Counted from the stretch's first letter, positions 22,195 through 34,674 are shown. The stretch: DNA of 64,000 nucleotides from Craspedostauros australis (GCA_026770025.1 JAMXDE010000005.1:372001-436000); one strand, 5' to 3'. The notes: generated from the letters alone by a model not told the origin. A program made the numbers and translations.

Positions 22195-25100
22195 TCAACC
22201 TGATGCATCCGTCAACACGGAAACATCATCGTCTTCATGGTCTTCTTCAAGACTATGGCTTTGATGCATCGTGCCGCTATGATCGTTGGACATGTACGAC
22301 ATGCCGCCCCCTCTCCCGGAAACGCTGCCCTTCGCTGAACCCTGCATCCATTTGGTCTTGTGATCGTTCACATCCACTCCAGCCCGCCACTCTGATCGTC
22401 CATTACGTGACGATGATGCATCAGCCATGGACCCCGTTGTGTTGTGGATGTCAATATCGACAACCCGTTGATGAGCATTCTTGTGGTCGCCACCCTGAAG
22501 CTGCGCTTCGCCATGCCCATCTCCAACATCCAAGTACTTGGATCTGCGCTCTTGGATATCTTTGACCTTGACAGAGCAGCCCCACTCTCTGTAGTATTGT
22601 ACAGCTTGTGCCATGTACTTACAGATTGAATCGTGGAGAGAGGTCTGCAAAGCGTACATATCCGGGCTGGGCTTGTTGCGAGCGACTCTCCCAAGCGCTC
22701 GAATGAAGTGTTCGGCAGCCTGCTCGCATGCAATGGCGCAATAATGAGTCAAAGATGCCTTCTGGGCCACGAGGATGGTCACACCGTAGGCTTCTTCTGC
22801 GCGGCGGATAGTCGCGAGGTTGGATCCTTTGGCCTTCAAGGAGAGCCTCTCGGCCTTGAGCAACTGCAAGAGGCTCGTTGCATTGCTTCCCTTGTTGGCG
22901 ACGAAGGCTCTGGCAAGGCCGATTTGCCGCTTCAGCTCCTTCTTGTGTTTGGCCTTGCCTGTGGCGAGATACAAGGCAGACGAGGACAGTCCTTGGGCGA
23001 GCATGACGGTCGTATCGTAGCAATAGTTCTTGGAGTGATCTGGCAAACCATAGTACAGCTTCGTCATTTGCTGTGCGAGTTCGTATTTGCGCAAGAGGAT
23101 GGTCGGCACCAGCAAAGCAGGGTATCTCGCTAGCAACCGATTTGCGTCGCTGCCACGTTTCTTCAGGTCCTGCTGTGTGTGTCCCTTGATGTCATCCCAA
23201 TCGATTGGTTGGCCACCCGTCAAGTATTGCGACACCATCAATAATGCCACAGATGCGTCATCGTTCATTTTGATGTTGTAGACTTGGTATTGCTTGAGGA
23301 CATTCTCCAGACTTCCCACCAAAGGCTGAAGCTTGCATCCAAAGTAAAACGCCAACACCTTGCTGCATTGAAGGTTCACCAGCCCCAACTCGAAGTTTCC
23401 AGATTCCATCCCAAGGGAATAGCCTTTCTCCAGGCCCTTGATGCATTTGCTATGGGGCTCGCTGCTTACGTAGATCGCTCCAGATGTGACCACATGAACC
23501 CAGCCAGCCTGTTCCGGCCCGCCTACGATTTGCAAGAGCTTGTGCGAAATACCAGCACACCGCATCACCAAACTTCGATCTTCGCCGCAGATGTCGAAGA
23601 TCATTCCCAGTGATGCGAACACCGGTGCAGACTCGGGATTGATCCCGTACCGCATGGTCGTGCGGGTCTGTTTCAGCGCTTGCACAAGCCATTGTATTGA
23701 ATCACCGGTGAGAAAAGATCGGACGCCAATCTCACGGACGAATTGTACTGCCATCAGCATCTTTGGGTCCTGGAGGATGGGCAGATTCAGAATGTCCTCG
23801 TCCGTGTTGTTCTTGAGGAGGGCCTTCATCCACAGGAAATCATTCGCCACATGGAAAAGGTAAAAGCGTCTTGGGAACACGCCAAGATTCCTTGCCACCG
23901 ATAAGCTGACGGAAAGAGACTCTGCCGCCTTGTCCTCTCGTCCCAACGCTTGGGCCATGACGAAGTAGGTCGGGAGCTTCTCATCCAGCGTCCGCGCCTT
24001 CTTGATGATGGCATTGCCAATGTTGTGGCCGGTCTCGAAGTTGCCCAACGACAGCTCCACCTCCGACCGGCATCGGAACAGCTCCAGACACAGATCATAG
24101 TGATCCTCCCATGGATTGCGCACACGTTGCAGCGCCACGGATGCTTTCTGCAGGTAGGTGGCCGCAGACGACAGCGCGGCCATCTGGAGTGCCTTCTGGC
24201 CGACTTCGAGGTTGAAGGTGACGAGGAACAGATGATCCTTGGTTGACATGCTGTTGAGATGATTGGCCGCAATGAAGAGCAGACTGTCAACATCTCTGAT
24301 GAGATGCTGCTGCTGGTGGTGGTGGTGATGATGGCGGCCTGCACGATTGGTGCCTGTAGGTCCTTCGGCATCGTCGTGTCCCTCTTGACCTTCCTCTTGA
24401 TCTTCCTCTTGATCAGCGATCAATGTCGCTGTTGCTGCTGCCGCTGCTGTCGTTTTGGACTTTCGGTATATGTCCAGGAGACAGTTACCGATCTGCAACC
24501 GGAGCTTGTTGCGGGCCTCGCCAAAAGGAATCAACCCATGAGCTGCCTGCTGGACACGATCATGTGCGAAGTGATATCGACTCTCACCGATGGAGTTCGT
24601 GATGAGGCCCTCCAGAAGAGCCTTCTCCAGAACAGAGTGCAGCCGATCGATCGTCCATGCGGAAGCTTCCGGTATGGTCATCTGCGCGACTCCTCCTTCT
24701 GCTGTCACTCCTTCTCGTCCTCTTTGGAACATCATATCCAACCCACCATGATCATTCACATGCTGCAACACCACCTGCAGCACATGGATATCAAAGGTCG
24801 ATCGAATGTAGGCCGCGACTGATAGAGCATATTGGAGATCATGTGGTTGATCCTTGAGCTGCATCTCGATGATGGCCACGATGTTGTCACCGATGGGAAG
24901 ATCGCCGTCGCCATCGCCATCGCCGCCACCGGTGGAGTGGCTCAGATCCCATTCCCATCTCTTGGAGGTGCGATTGTGGAGGATGATGCCCCCTCGCTTG
25001 AGCTCTTCGATGGCCTGGAGCGTGAAGTAGACGTTGCCGTGTGTCTTGTTGTGGATCTTGGATACCAGCACCTTGAGGTCGTCGTCGTCGCGGGATCGAT

Positions 25101-26529
25101 GAAGGAGGTGAGACAGCCACTGGGTGCAGTCTGTCACGGATAAATCACCCAGGGTGATCTGCTCGAGTTGTTTGGTGCTCTGGTTGACATCGATGTTGAC
25201 ATCGATGTTGACGTCATCCTGGGACAGCAGCCGGTCGAGAAACGATGTTTGCAAGGGTGCATCAGGCGAGAGCTCCATCGCTTGATGGTTGTGAGGATCT
25301 GTCTCCTGTCGGATCGCACCGAGCAACATGAAGCCGTTGAGACCAGTGTCGGTGAGAAGGGACGCCAGAAGCTCCAGTCCAGCTGCGGATGACCATTGCA
25401 GATCGTCAAGGAAGAGGTAGACGGGTCGTTGTGGAGTGGAGATGGCCTTCATGAATTGGATGAAGATGTAGCAGAGCCGGTTCCAGGCACTCTGGGGGTT
25501 AGCTGTGGCTGCGTTGTTACTGGTATCTCCGCCAACGTCAACGCCAACGCCAACGTCAACTACCTCCGACATGGCGTGGCCAAGCACGCTGTTGGTGGAT
25601 ACGGATCCATTGCTCAGGTCATTGTTGGATGTGGCACGCTGTACGTTTCTCTTTGATGGAGTTGATCTGCCGGTCATGACACTCGAGGATGACCCCACAG
25701 TGTCGGAGACCAGCACAGATAGAGATGGGACGACCGCGATCAAAGCTGCCATGGCCGAGTGGGTCTGAGCCGGAGTGCCGATGTGCGTCTGGCTGACCGA
25801 GTCGTTGTGAGTAATGTTGTCTTGGTCTTGGTCGGCGACGTCGGTGTCTGCGGCGAATGCATTTTGTACGCATCGTCGCATTCGCTCGAGCTCATCAGCA
25901 GATCCTTGCTGGAGCTGGGTCGCGAAGTCATCGAGTGCTTGGATGATGGCGGAGAATGGATCCTTGCTGCCAGTGTACTCGTCGTACTTTCCACGCATCA
26001 TGTAGCAGCAGGAGCATCGTTTTTGTGCCTGCTGCGGATCTTGGTGCTCATCTGAGTGCTTGTTTGACTGGCTTCTGACCCCGCAGGAGCAGCATGTTTG
26101 ATTGAGAAAGTGCTCGATGAGCATGGACTTGCCTGTTCCGCTGGTTCCCCAAACCAAGGCAGCTGGGAAGATGGGTTGGTTGTCGTGGATGCGCTGTCGG
26201 GTGTTGCGCAGATGCTGCAGCTCTTCATCTCTTCCGAAGAAGAAGAAGTCGTCAGTAGGCTGATCCGGGACGTGCGGAGGCATCGCCGCGGAAGTGGACG
26301 AAGACACGGAATCTGTTTCCTCAGTCTCGCTCAACTTGGGAGCCGGGAGTTGGGGAATCGATAGGGTGATAGTGGAGCTGGCCTCCGTTGCCGTTGTCTG
26401 TTGTGGAGTGTCGGCTGAAGACGACTCCGTACACGCAGAGCTATCATAGTTGTTGCCCATGTTGGCCTTCATGGTGGTACTAGTATTGAACTCAGTGTTG
26501 GCGGTGCTCATGGATTCATCAGTGTTCAT
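22195..26529 (-). CDS. Large STAND-type AAA_16 ATPase with C-terminal helical-repeat region
   Basis: The single exon encodes 1,444 residues from MNTDESMS (ATG at 26529); an in-frame Met at 26619 is less likely. After a Ser/Thr-rich leader comes FFFFGRDEEL, then the P-loop GTSGTGKS with Lys134, and Walker B YLFLDDLQW with Asp375/Asp376. This is the AAA_16 arrangement found in bacterial and protist signalling ATPases (PknK/LuxR-like). The remainder (about 560-1350) is predicted to be helical with TPR-like pairs, e.g. AATYLQKASVALQRV. A Gly/Asp run and Gln/His runs interrupt it. Related proteins often carry a kinase or cyclase; none is visible here, so it is a standalone ATPase-plus-repeat protein. 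The C-terminus ends in acidic DDDVSVLTDASG. A signalling role is inferred from family architecture. Confidence 0.8.
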   Translation of the reverse strand: MNTDESMSTANTEFNTSTTMKANMGNNYDSSACTESSSADTPQQTTATEASSTITLSIPQLPAPKLSETEETDSVSSSTSAAMPPHVPDQPTDDFFFFGRDEELQHLRNTRQRIHDNQPIFPAALVWGTSGTGKSMLIEHFLNQTCCSCGVRSQSNKHSDEHQDPQQAQKRCSCCYMMRGKYDEYTGSKDPFSAIIQALDDFATQLQQGSADELERMRRCVQNAFAADTDVADQDQDNITHNDSVSQTHIGTPAQTHSAMAALIAVVPSLSVLVSDTVGSSSSVMTGRSTPSKRNVQRATSNNDLSNGSVSTNSVLGHAMSEVVDVGVGVDVGGDTSNNAATANPQSAWNRLCYIFIQFMKAISTPQRPVYLFLDDLQWSSAAGLELLASLLTDTGLNGFMLLGAIRQETDPHNHQAMELSPDAPLQTSFLDRLLSQDDVNIDVNIDVNQSTKQLEQITLGDLSVTDCTQWLSHLLHRSRDDDDLKVLVSKIHNKTHGNVYFTLQAIEELKRGGIILHNRTSKRWEWDLSHSTGGGDGDGDGDLPIGDNIVAIIEMQLKDQPHDLQYALSVAAYIRSTFDIHVLQVVLQHVNDHGGLDMMFQRGREGVTAEGGVAQMTIPEASAWTIDRLHSVLEKALLEGLITNSIGESRYHFAHDRVQQAAHGLIPFGEARNKLRLQIGNCLLDIYRKSKTTAAAAATATLIADQEEDQEEGQEGHDDAEGPTGTNRAGRHHHHHHQQQHLIRDVDSLLFIAANHLNSMSTKDHLFLVTFNLEVGQKALQMAALSSAATYLQKASVALQRVRNPWEDHYDLCLELFRCRSEVELSLGNFETGHNIGNAIIKKARTLDEKLPTYFVMAQALGREDKAAESLSVSLSVARNLGVFPRRFYLFHVANDFLWMKALLKNNTDEDILNLPILQDPKMLMAVQFVREIGVRSFLTGDSIQWLVQALKQTRTTMRYGINPESAPVFASLGMIFDICGEDRSLVMRCAGISHKLLQIVGGPEQAGWVHVVTSGAIYVSSEPHSKCIKGLEKGYSLGMESGNFELGLVNLQCSKVLAFYFGCKLQPLVGSLENVLKQYQVYNIKMNDDASVALLMVSQYLTGGQPIDWDDIKGHTQQDLKKRGSDANRLLARYPALLVPTILLRKYELAQQMTKLYYGLPDHSKNYCYDTTVMLAQGLSSSALYLATGKAKHKKELKRQIGLARAFVANKGSNATSLLQLLKAERLSLKAKGSNLATIRRAEEAYGVTILVAQKASLTHYCAIACEQAAEHFIRALGRVARNKPSPDMYALQTSLHDSICKYMAQAVQYYREWGCSVKVKDIQERRSKYLDVGDGHGEAQLQGGDHKNAHQRVVDIDIHNTTGSMADASSSRNGRSEWRAGVDVNDHKTKWMQGSAKGSVSGRGGGMSYMSNDHSGTMHQSHSLEEDHEDDDVSVLTDASG

Positions 26530-26723
26530 TTTATGACGTGCACAATCGTGACTTTGTCGGTGGCGCTGTGGGTGCCGATACTGGAGACGTGATGCATTTG
26601 GCGGCGTGTGATGAACCACCGACCCCAGCGAAGGAACAATGTCATGACGGCCACCCGCGAGTCACAGGACACCACTACGGAGAGGTGTTGAAGTTTCGTT
26701 ATGGCGAGTGTGGGCGTGTCTGA

Positions 26724-27062
26724 TTGGGGGGGTTCGAGTGGCCCCAGAAGCTGGGTACTGGGACACGCCAGGCTGTCCGAATTTCAGGGGGAGCCCCACA
26801 ATAGAGACTTGTCTGGGCGCAATGGAGGCAGCCACTGTCGTGAGGATTAAGGCCTTTGAAATGCCCGTCATGGTACATATCATCTGCGTCACACGATTCC
26901 AAATAAGAACCGTAACCACAACAAAGCTCGGGAGAAGTACTCAACACTCCCCTCAATTCACCCTTCAATAGGATGGCTTGCTCCCCGAAGTGATAAAGTT
27001 TAAGCCATTTGATTGGCTGGGGTCGCCAGCCATGCCAATAATAGCCACTCGAACCCCTCCAA
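26724..27062. mobile_element. MITE with 19 bp terminal inverted repeats
   Basis: A 339 bp element with near-perfect terminal inverted repeats (TTGGRGGGGTTCGAGTGGC at both ends). It has no coding capacity. About 130 bp of its left part recurs at 46184-46330 in the same orientation. A clear target-site duplication was not identified. Confidence 0.7.
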
Positions 27063-27416
27063 TGTTTCGACTTCGTACGAGTTATGCCATCAGCACTGCC
27101 TTGACATCCAATAGGGCGTAACTGGCTCCCGCGATCACTTCCGAACGCACTTCCATGATGTGGTCAGCGGAATGAATGGACCCTATTAGGATGGTATTCT
27201 CCCTTTGGATAATCGTTCTTCGTTGATTGACATGGTCATTGTTGTGACTATCGTTCACAAGGAACCATGGAGCCGCATCGAGTTCCATCGAGTTGTTGCG
27301 AGAAGCGAAAGAGAAGAAAGTCGTGACGATGTGGCTTGTGCGTTTCTGTGAGTTCGATGGTTCCAGGGACACTCGGCAACAAGTCGGGATTCCCTTCGAT
27401 CAATCACACACTTTGA

Positions 27417-27584
27417 GTAATTTTGTAAGACCCACGTCAGCCAATGACCGTACGACCACGGCAGGATTTTGAAAAAATGGGCTCCTATAGAGACTAAAAT
27501 TTAACCATACATACTTTAACACATTGGTAATAAGGAACAGGTTCTATACAGTGAGTCCAGCCTTTGGTTATAAAGTTATGATGG
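27417..27584 (+). repeat. Long inverted repeat C, left arm
   Basis: About 165 bp, starting near GACCCACGTCAGCCAATGAC and ending near GGTTATAAAGTTATGATGG, is present as the reverse complement at 39876-40037. The two arms face each other across 12.3 kb and would be the TIRs of a large element. Confidence 0.8.
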
Positions 27585-27833
27585 CGTCAGCCTAGCGTTT
27601 TAGAGGCAAAACGTGATGCAAGCGGCCAGAATTCGCTTTTTCGGGAGCTCCTGTCACGACACGTGGCACCCATTTCTATCTGATTTTCGCTTTCTTTGTG
27701 TTTTGCTTGGTGGGAAGCTCGATTTGGAACAAAAAATACTACTCCGCTCGGACGAGTGTGCTGTGGGACATGAGTTGGGACTGTCATTAACGGTAAAGGG
27801 TTAAGTTGAAAGCTGCGGTAAACCCTGTTCCTG

Positions 27834-28055
27834 CTATTCCCAAAGCTCCCTTCCCGAGTGCTGCACGCTCGCAACCACGTCATCAACAGACTCTTTTTTG
27901 TCTTTGTGGGTGTGTCGCAACACCGCATCAACATGTGACGTCATTTCTCTGAGTTGCTCAATGAGACACCTCCATCCCAGTATCAGGTATTCGTTCATTT
28001 TGTCTCCTTTCTGTTCGCGGCGATCATTTGGGCAAATACGAGCTTCGTGCGCATA
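27834..28055 (-). pseudogene. Coding remnant of unknown family inside the C-C' interval
   Basis: A minus-strand frame too short for ordinary ORF lists reads as protein, with segments such as MNEYLILGWRCLIEQLREM and KKESVDDVVASVQHSGRELW. It stops 250 bp inside the left inverted repeat and is transcribed toward that repeat. A possible splice acceptor (CCTGTAG) lies at its upstream end. It may be the last exon of a gene belonging to the large inverted-repeat element. Family unknown. Confidence 0.4.
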
Positions 28056-28463
28056 CTACAGGTTGGCTCGCCGCGTGCACGAGTCATCATTTTTGGGAGT
28101 ACCCTGCTGCGCATCATGATCGCAAACACAGCATTATTATCTGCACTGCTTTAGAATACACGACTGCCTACTGCCACTATCAAGGTGCTCGATCTTACAG
28201 GGTTCGCCACATTCTAGTTGCGTTCACCCAACGCTTTTGTATGCATCAAAGTTGTGTATGCTGTGCGTTGCACAATGGAACGTGCTTGTTTCGTTCTGAC
28301 TTGTTGTTGTCAACGTCTCTGTGATGCACCTTACCAATTCCTCAGTGTATAGCTTTGAATGAGAGCCTTCCATGTACTTGTTTGTTGGGGTTTTGTGTGC
28401 ATGTTTGTATGCATCACTCACTCTCTGTGCAATGGCGCAAGCAAGTGGAAAAATCATCCACGA

Positions 28464-29225
28464 CTGTAGGAATGTGCAAATGTGTATTTACATCGCTCAC
28501 CCATTGTTCTCTTATACTCATCTACGGATGGTACAACTACATTCGTGTCATGAGTGAACTGTGATTGAACGAAATCACATCACCAAATCGAACACATGAA
28601 AATGAGCAGAATTTCTGGAGGAAACTTGCAATCAACGATTTCTGAGAGTATCAGGAACATCATCCGTCCATCCATCAATGGAAATGCATGGCATCAAGTG
28701 AAGCTTGATGTATTTCCCAACTAAACCTCAAATGACGATATCCTCACCAGACCATCACATCATTGATGGAGCATGGAATCAGAAGGACTGTGGAAGGTGA
28801 CAGCTGATGTTGACAAGATGTCATCATGTCAACATCTGTCTCCACATCAGATCAAGAAAGCGAAGATTTGATGACCAAGGGACATTGAGATTGTGGATAT
28901 GCAAGGAGGAGTTTGAATGAGATGTTGGCGACTGCACACAAAGTAGTAGGCCAGTAGAGGATGAGACAACTGAATATGTATCAAATACAGAGCACGTATC
29001 GAGTACGGAATATTGTGTAGAACCAACATGCAAGAAAGAGAGAGAGAGAGAGAAAACGAGCAACCGTGAAAGATCATCTTGCATGCTGACTCATAGTCAG
29101 GAGACTCCAAGACAGAATTGGAATAGCAACGTAATGAACTAGCAAACAGAATCGCAGCCACCACCACCAACAACAACACTGCCATTCACAGTCGCAAGAG
29201 TATCTGTGAGCGGAACTTGCCAACA
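28464..29225 (+). repeat. 5' LTR of the copia element
   Basis: About 762 bp ending GGAACTTGCCAACA; aligns along its length with 33869-34674 but with many differences and a shorter start region. Confidence 0.8.
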
Positions 29226-32200
29226 CGTTTATAAACGATAGATCAGTGCGAGCCCGCGGCTCGGATTGTGAAGCACACGACGACGAGGCCGTACCAGCGT
29301 GGCTCAGCGACGAGCCAATCATCCATGAAGTCAATCCACATTGTGAAGTCAGCTATGAGTACTGCTTCAACAAGAATGACATCATCAATCCATCCGGTGA
29401 CGCAGCTGATATGGGAACTGAGGCCATCGATATCGAGATAGAAGCTGCCAAGAATGCAAAGGACACAGACCCCAACAAGAACAAAGACGTCTCCGACGAC
29501 GAGATGAACAGCAGCGAGGAACAACAGAACGGGCATCTTCGATGAAGATAGCAGCGATGAATCAGAAAATGGATTCAACCCCGACGAGCGAGTCGCCTAC
29601 CCAGCCGACGCCGCATTCGCACCGACTGCAGAGTTCAGAGGAACAAGAGTGACATACAGACTTGACAAAACACCATGGGCCCCAGCAACAGCAGAGATCA
29701 TGCAATGGCAGCTCATCCACGACGCTGTGATGACAGCAGGCATGCATCTGTACCCAGACGATGCCAATGCGGGAGAGCGACACCTATGGGTGTGCGCGAC
29801 AGCTACGATACTGTCCAAGAGCTTCCGATCAATCGAAGAGATTCTCGCCAACGGATCGGTCATCAACCGATTGTTGGGGGAATACAACAACGATTCCATT
29901 CCTGACATGGCCATGCACTACATCCTTGGAGGATGTATGCTGGTACTCCTGCGCGAGCGACCACGAGTCATGCCATACGATCTGGCGACAGGAACTCATC
30001 AAGAAGACATGACCCCATCAGCGGTCGGAGAACCATACTTCGACCGCATGAACCACGGCATGGACGACGGGAACGAGGATGCCAACGATGAAGACTACAA
30101 CAATGACATAGCAGCGGCCGCCATGGAGCAGCTCCACGAGCTGAGCACCAAGCACAAAGACAAGGTCAACAAGGACACCTGGCTTGCTGACAGCGGAGCC
30201 TCGTGTCACATCGTGAACTCCGACGCCGTCTTCAACATGCAGCACATCAAGTCCTTCATACAAGTGGGAGACAGCACGAAACTGGACTCTCCCAAGATGG
30301 GCTCCATCAGGTTACAGGTCAAGCAACAAGACAACACAGGTCACATCATCTGACTTGACCATGTGAAGTACACGCCCAAGATAGCAGTGAGCTTATTCTC
30401 AACAACAAGGCTCTGTACAACGGTTGCCAGCTTGGTAACAATGGCATTCTGATGGACATCATCAACGGATCCGGAACGAAGATCGTGTTCGATTGAGTCT
30501 TCCCCACATCTAACGGATTCATCATGGGAGTGCAGATGCATCCCATCACGCCAAGAGAGGATGGCAAGGCTTGCACAGCCATCATCAAAGGCCCATCCAA
30601 GGAGGTGAGTGCAGTGAGCTTGCACTGAATGCTTGGCCACACACCACTCGAGACCATGAAGCGGACAGCCGCTCAATACGAATGGAAATCATTGGCGAGA
30701 TGCCGGTGTGTCGCGACTGCGCGGTCGCGAATGCGAGAGTGAAGAACATCCCAAAAACTACAATCCCAAGAGCAACTCGCCGTGGCGAACGTTTCTTCAT
30801 CGACATTAGTTACACTAAACACATAAGTTTTGGTGACAAACGTTACTGGACTCTGATTGTGAACGACTGTGCAGACTACTGCTGGAGCTTCTTCCTGAAG
30901 AACAAGAGTGACCAACCAGGGTACATCAAACAATTCGTCCAGACCATCAAGTCACAGACAGGTGATCAACAAATCATCGTCCGAGGTGACAACAGCGGAG
31001 AGAACAAATCCACGCAGGATACTCTCATCGATGCAGGACTCAACGTGAAATTCGAATTCACGGCATCGAACACGCCGCAACAGAATGGCAGGGTGGAACG
31101 CAAGTTCGCGTACCTCTACACCAAGATCCGCTCCATGCTCAACGGAGCACAGCTCGACGAAGGGTATAGGCATGGCCTGTGGGCAGCCGCTGCGAGCACT
31201 GCCACTGCCATTGCAAACATCACTGTAGCGAAGAACCAGAAGGAGTCACCACATTGCCAATTCTTCGACAGCGATCCACCATATGCCAATTCACTTAGAA
31301 CATTCGGAGAGGTGGGTGTTGTGAAGACTACCTATGGCAGGATCACTGCCAAATCAAGAACAGAGGAGAAGAGATGGTGTTCATTGGATATGCACACCAA
31401 CATGCATCAGGAGTATACAACATGTACAGACCATCAACCAAGTCATTGGTCTGTTCTCGCGACATCAAATGGCTCAACCAACCATACGGACAGTTCCGTG
31501 GCTGGGCACCAGCACCGAACATATCCAACGAAGCAGGAACAACGGACACGGACGGCTTCACAACCATCGGACGGAAGGGAGCGATGCCAAGGACGGCAAT
31601 GCGTCAAACATCAAAAGCGAAGAGAGTATCTTTTGCTAACACGAACACATATCATATCCTATCAGACAGTGATGATGAGGATGATGAAAACAAGGGAATG
31701 GAGATCCAACCAATCGACGACGAGATGAATCAGAGCGAATCTAGCTCTAAGGATGACACCATACAACTATCCGGCGACGAAGCCGATGACGAAATGGGTG
31801 CCACTCCTCCGAACACACCAGCAAGGTCTACACATGACACACCATCAAGACCTCCACCAACAAAACCAAGCAAACGTGACATAGACAGAAAGGAGAGGAT
31901 CCGACGTCACAAAGCACAAGGCAGGAAGGGAGAAGCTAATCCCAAGCCTACTACAGGAAAGAATATTCCCAGAGCTCTGCGTGAGCTCGCAGACTTCAAC
32001 GAACGAGGTCGAAAGGAGGAAGGCTATGAGAGCAAATCATCATCCAATGAAGACAGTGACGAACTGAGCGATGAGATATCCGACGAGTCCAACAACGACA
32101 CTACAGACGATGAAAAATTCCTAGATGAAGATGAAGAGATCGAGATCACTCATCATAGCACAACAGGACTATACGGGATGAACACAATCATCACCAAGAC

Positions 32201-33868
32201 ACCAGCGATCGATATCGGATTGTCGATGCAGGACCAGAACAAAGAACCAGAGAAGCACATCGAACCAACGACATTCGATGGAGCCTTCAATAACCCAGAT
32301 CCCAGTCATCGAAAGGGATATTGAGCAGCCATCAAAAAGGAGTTTGACTCCATGGATACATGCAAGGTGTACAGCAAGATCAAATGAGACGCCATCCCGC
32401 ACGGCCGCAGATGCTGCAAATGCAAATGGGTCTTCAAGCTGAAGCGTGATGGCACACATCGAGCGCGACTCGTTGCATGTGGCTATTCACAAGTCGCAGG
32501 AGTAGACTTCCAAGAGCATTACTCGCCCGTCATCCATGACGTGACATACCGAGTCATGATGGTGATCATGCTGATCAAGAAGATGGACTGCGCACTTGTC
32601 GATGTCGTAATGGCATTCCTACATGGAGACCTCGACAAGGAGATCTACATGAACTGTCCCAATGGGATGGATCATCAAGCAGACGAAGCCCTGACCCTAC
32701 ACAAGCCAATCTACGGACTTGTGCAGAGTGCCAGGCAATGGTTCAAGATGTTGGTATCGACCCTCAAGAATATCAACTTCGAACAGAGCGCAGCAGACCC
32801 GTGCCTGTTCTACAGGAAGACGTACGAAGGAAGCATGATCGTGGCCATCTATGTGGACGATTGCTTTTGCTGCGGAGACTCCAAGGCACTGGAGACATTT
32901 CTGAAGGACATCCAAGACAGCAAATTCAAGGTAACAATCGAGCGTGGACTCGGAGACTACCTCAGCTGCAACATTGAGTTGAACCACGACAAGACCAGAG
33001 CGACATTGCGTCAACCACATCTCATCCGACATCTTATCGAAGAGTTTGGAACCAAGGTTGAGAAGATGCAACGCTACGCGACACTGGGAACCCCGGGTCA
33101 AATCATCGTACGACCATCCGACGACAACGGACTGCAGAAGGTCGGATTGGAAGAACATGCCAAATACCGCCGAGGCGTCGGTATGCTACTCTTCCTCATC
33201 AAGCACTCGCGACCAGATATCGCGAACCCTGTGAGGGAACTTTCCAAGGTATTGATCGGGCCCACCAAGGCCACAATGAAGGAGATGTATCGGATCATCA
33301 AGTACGTGATCGATACAAAGGACTATGGATTGAAGATCCATGCAGCGCGTCCAGACGATGACGGCTGGGACATGGAGCTCTTTTGCGATAGCGAATACGC
33401 AGGAGACAAGAACACAAGAATAAGCGTAGGAGGGTTCATCCTATACCTGTGCAAGGTGCCAATCCTTTGGCGATCCAAAGCACAGAAGGCCGTCACACTC
33501 AGCTCATCCGAAGCAGAATACGTTGCCCTTTCCGAAGCGGCAAAGGAGATCTTCTTCATCATGCAGCTACTCGAAAGTGTGGGCGTTCCAGTAAAGACAC
33601 CGATCAAGGTCCGTGTGGACAACATCGGAGCGATCTTCATCGCCAAGAACCCATCAACATCCCAACGATCGCGGCACATCGACGTGCGCCATCACTACGT
33701 GAGGAACATGGTAATCAACAAAACCATCGAAATCATTTTTGTCAAATCCGAGCAGAACACAAGCGACGGATTCACCAAGAACATCAAGGCCGACTTACAA
33801 CGTGAACATGAGAAGTCGTACCTTGACACATCGAGAACATTCGAATGACCGAATGCACACAGGAAGGG

Positions 33869-34674
33869 TGTCGAGATGTACATGTGAGTATATGTCGAGA
33901 TGTACATGTATATGTGCATCGTTCACCTGTTGTTCTCTCATACGCACTTGGACGGTATAACTACACTCGTGTCAATAGTATGCTGTGATTTGCCAAAATC
34001 ACATCACGAATTCGGACACATGAAAAGGAGCAGGATTTCTGGAGGAGATTTGCAATCAGTGATTTCTGAGAGAATCAGGAACATTGTCTGTCCATCCATC
34101 AATGGAAATGTATGGTATCGAGTGAATCTCGAAGTGCTTCCCAACTAAACCTCAGATGACGATATCATCTGAGAGACCATCGCATCATCGACGGAACGTG
34201 ACATCTGGAGAGCAGAAGAACACCTACTGACGTCGACAGGATGTCATCGTGTCACCACGTCGACATCTGTCTCCAGGTCAGAGCAGGAGATGAAGATCCG
34301 ATGACCGAAGGGCATCAAGATCATGAATACAGGAGGTGAAGTTCAAATGGTAAGTACTTGTGGAGTAGGAGCCAGTAGTGAACGAACAGAGTGTCAAATG
34401 CGGAGCACGCATCAAACGTGGAGTTTCATGTAGCACAAGCACATGGTGTTGAGAGAGAGAGAGAATAGGAATAACAGCGAGAGAGGATCCCGCGTGCCGA
34501 CTCATAGTCGGACCATCCAATCTACGAGATTGACAAACGCGCCGAGAGCATCGGGCAAGACAACTGAGACACCAAGAGGATTGGAGTGCTCAACTAATGA
34601 AATTGCAAACAGACCGGCTATCAACAACACCGTCTTCCATGATCGTAGGCTTCCGTGAGCGGAACTTGCCAACA
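33869..34674 (+). repeat. 3' LTR of the copia element
   Basis: 806 bp from TGTCGAGATGTACATG to GGAACTTGCCAACA; close to the solo LTR at 13057-13864 in reverse orientation. Confidence 0.88.

Larger units (their letters stand above)
28464..34674 (+). mobile_element. Ty1/copia LTR retrotransposon, old and broken
   Basis: LTRs lie at about 28464-29225 and 33869-34674, with TG...CA ends. Between them, in order on the plus strand, are gag-like sequence (about 29.2-30.2 kb), a copia protease motif WLADSGASCHIVN (about 30.2 kb), integrase (about 30.6-31.4 kb, with a conserved PQQNGRVERK segment), an acidic linker, reverse transcriptase (about 32.4-33.2 kb, with IYVDDCFCCG) and RNase H (about 33.3-33.8 kb, SSSEAEYVALSEA). 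This order (integrase before RT) defines Ty1/copia; diatom copia elements (CoDi) are the likely relatives. The copy is broken, with roughly half a dozen breaks. The LTRs have diverged visibly, which indicates an old insertion. No target-site duplication is evident. Confidence 0.92.
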
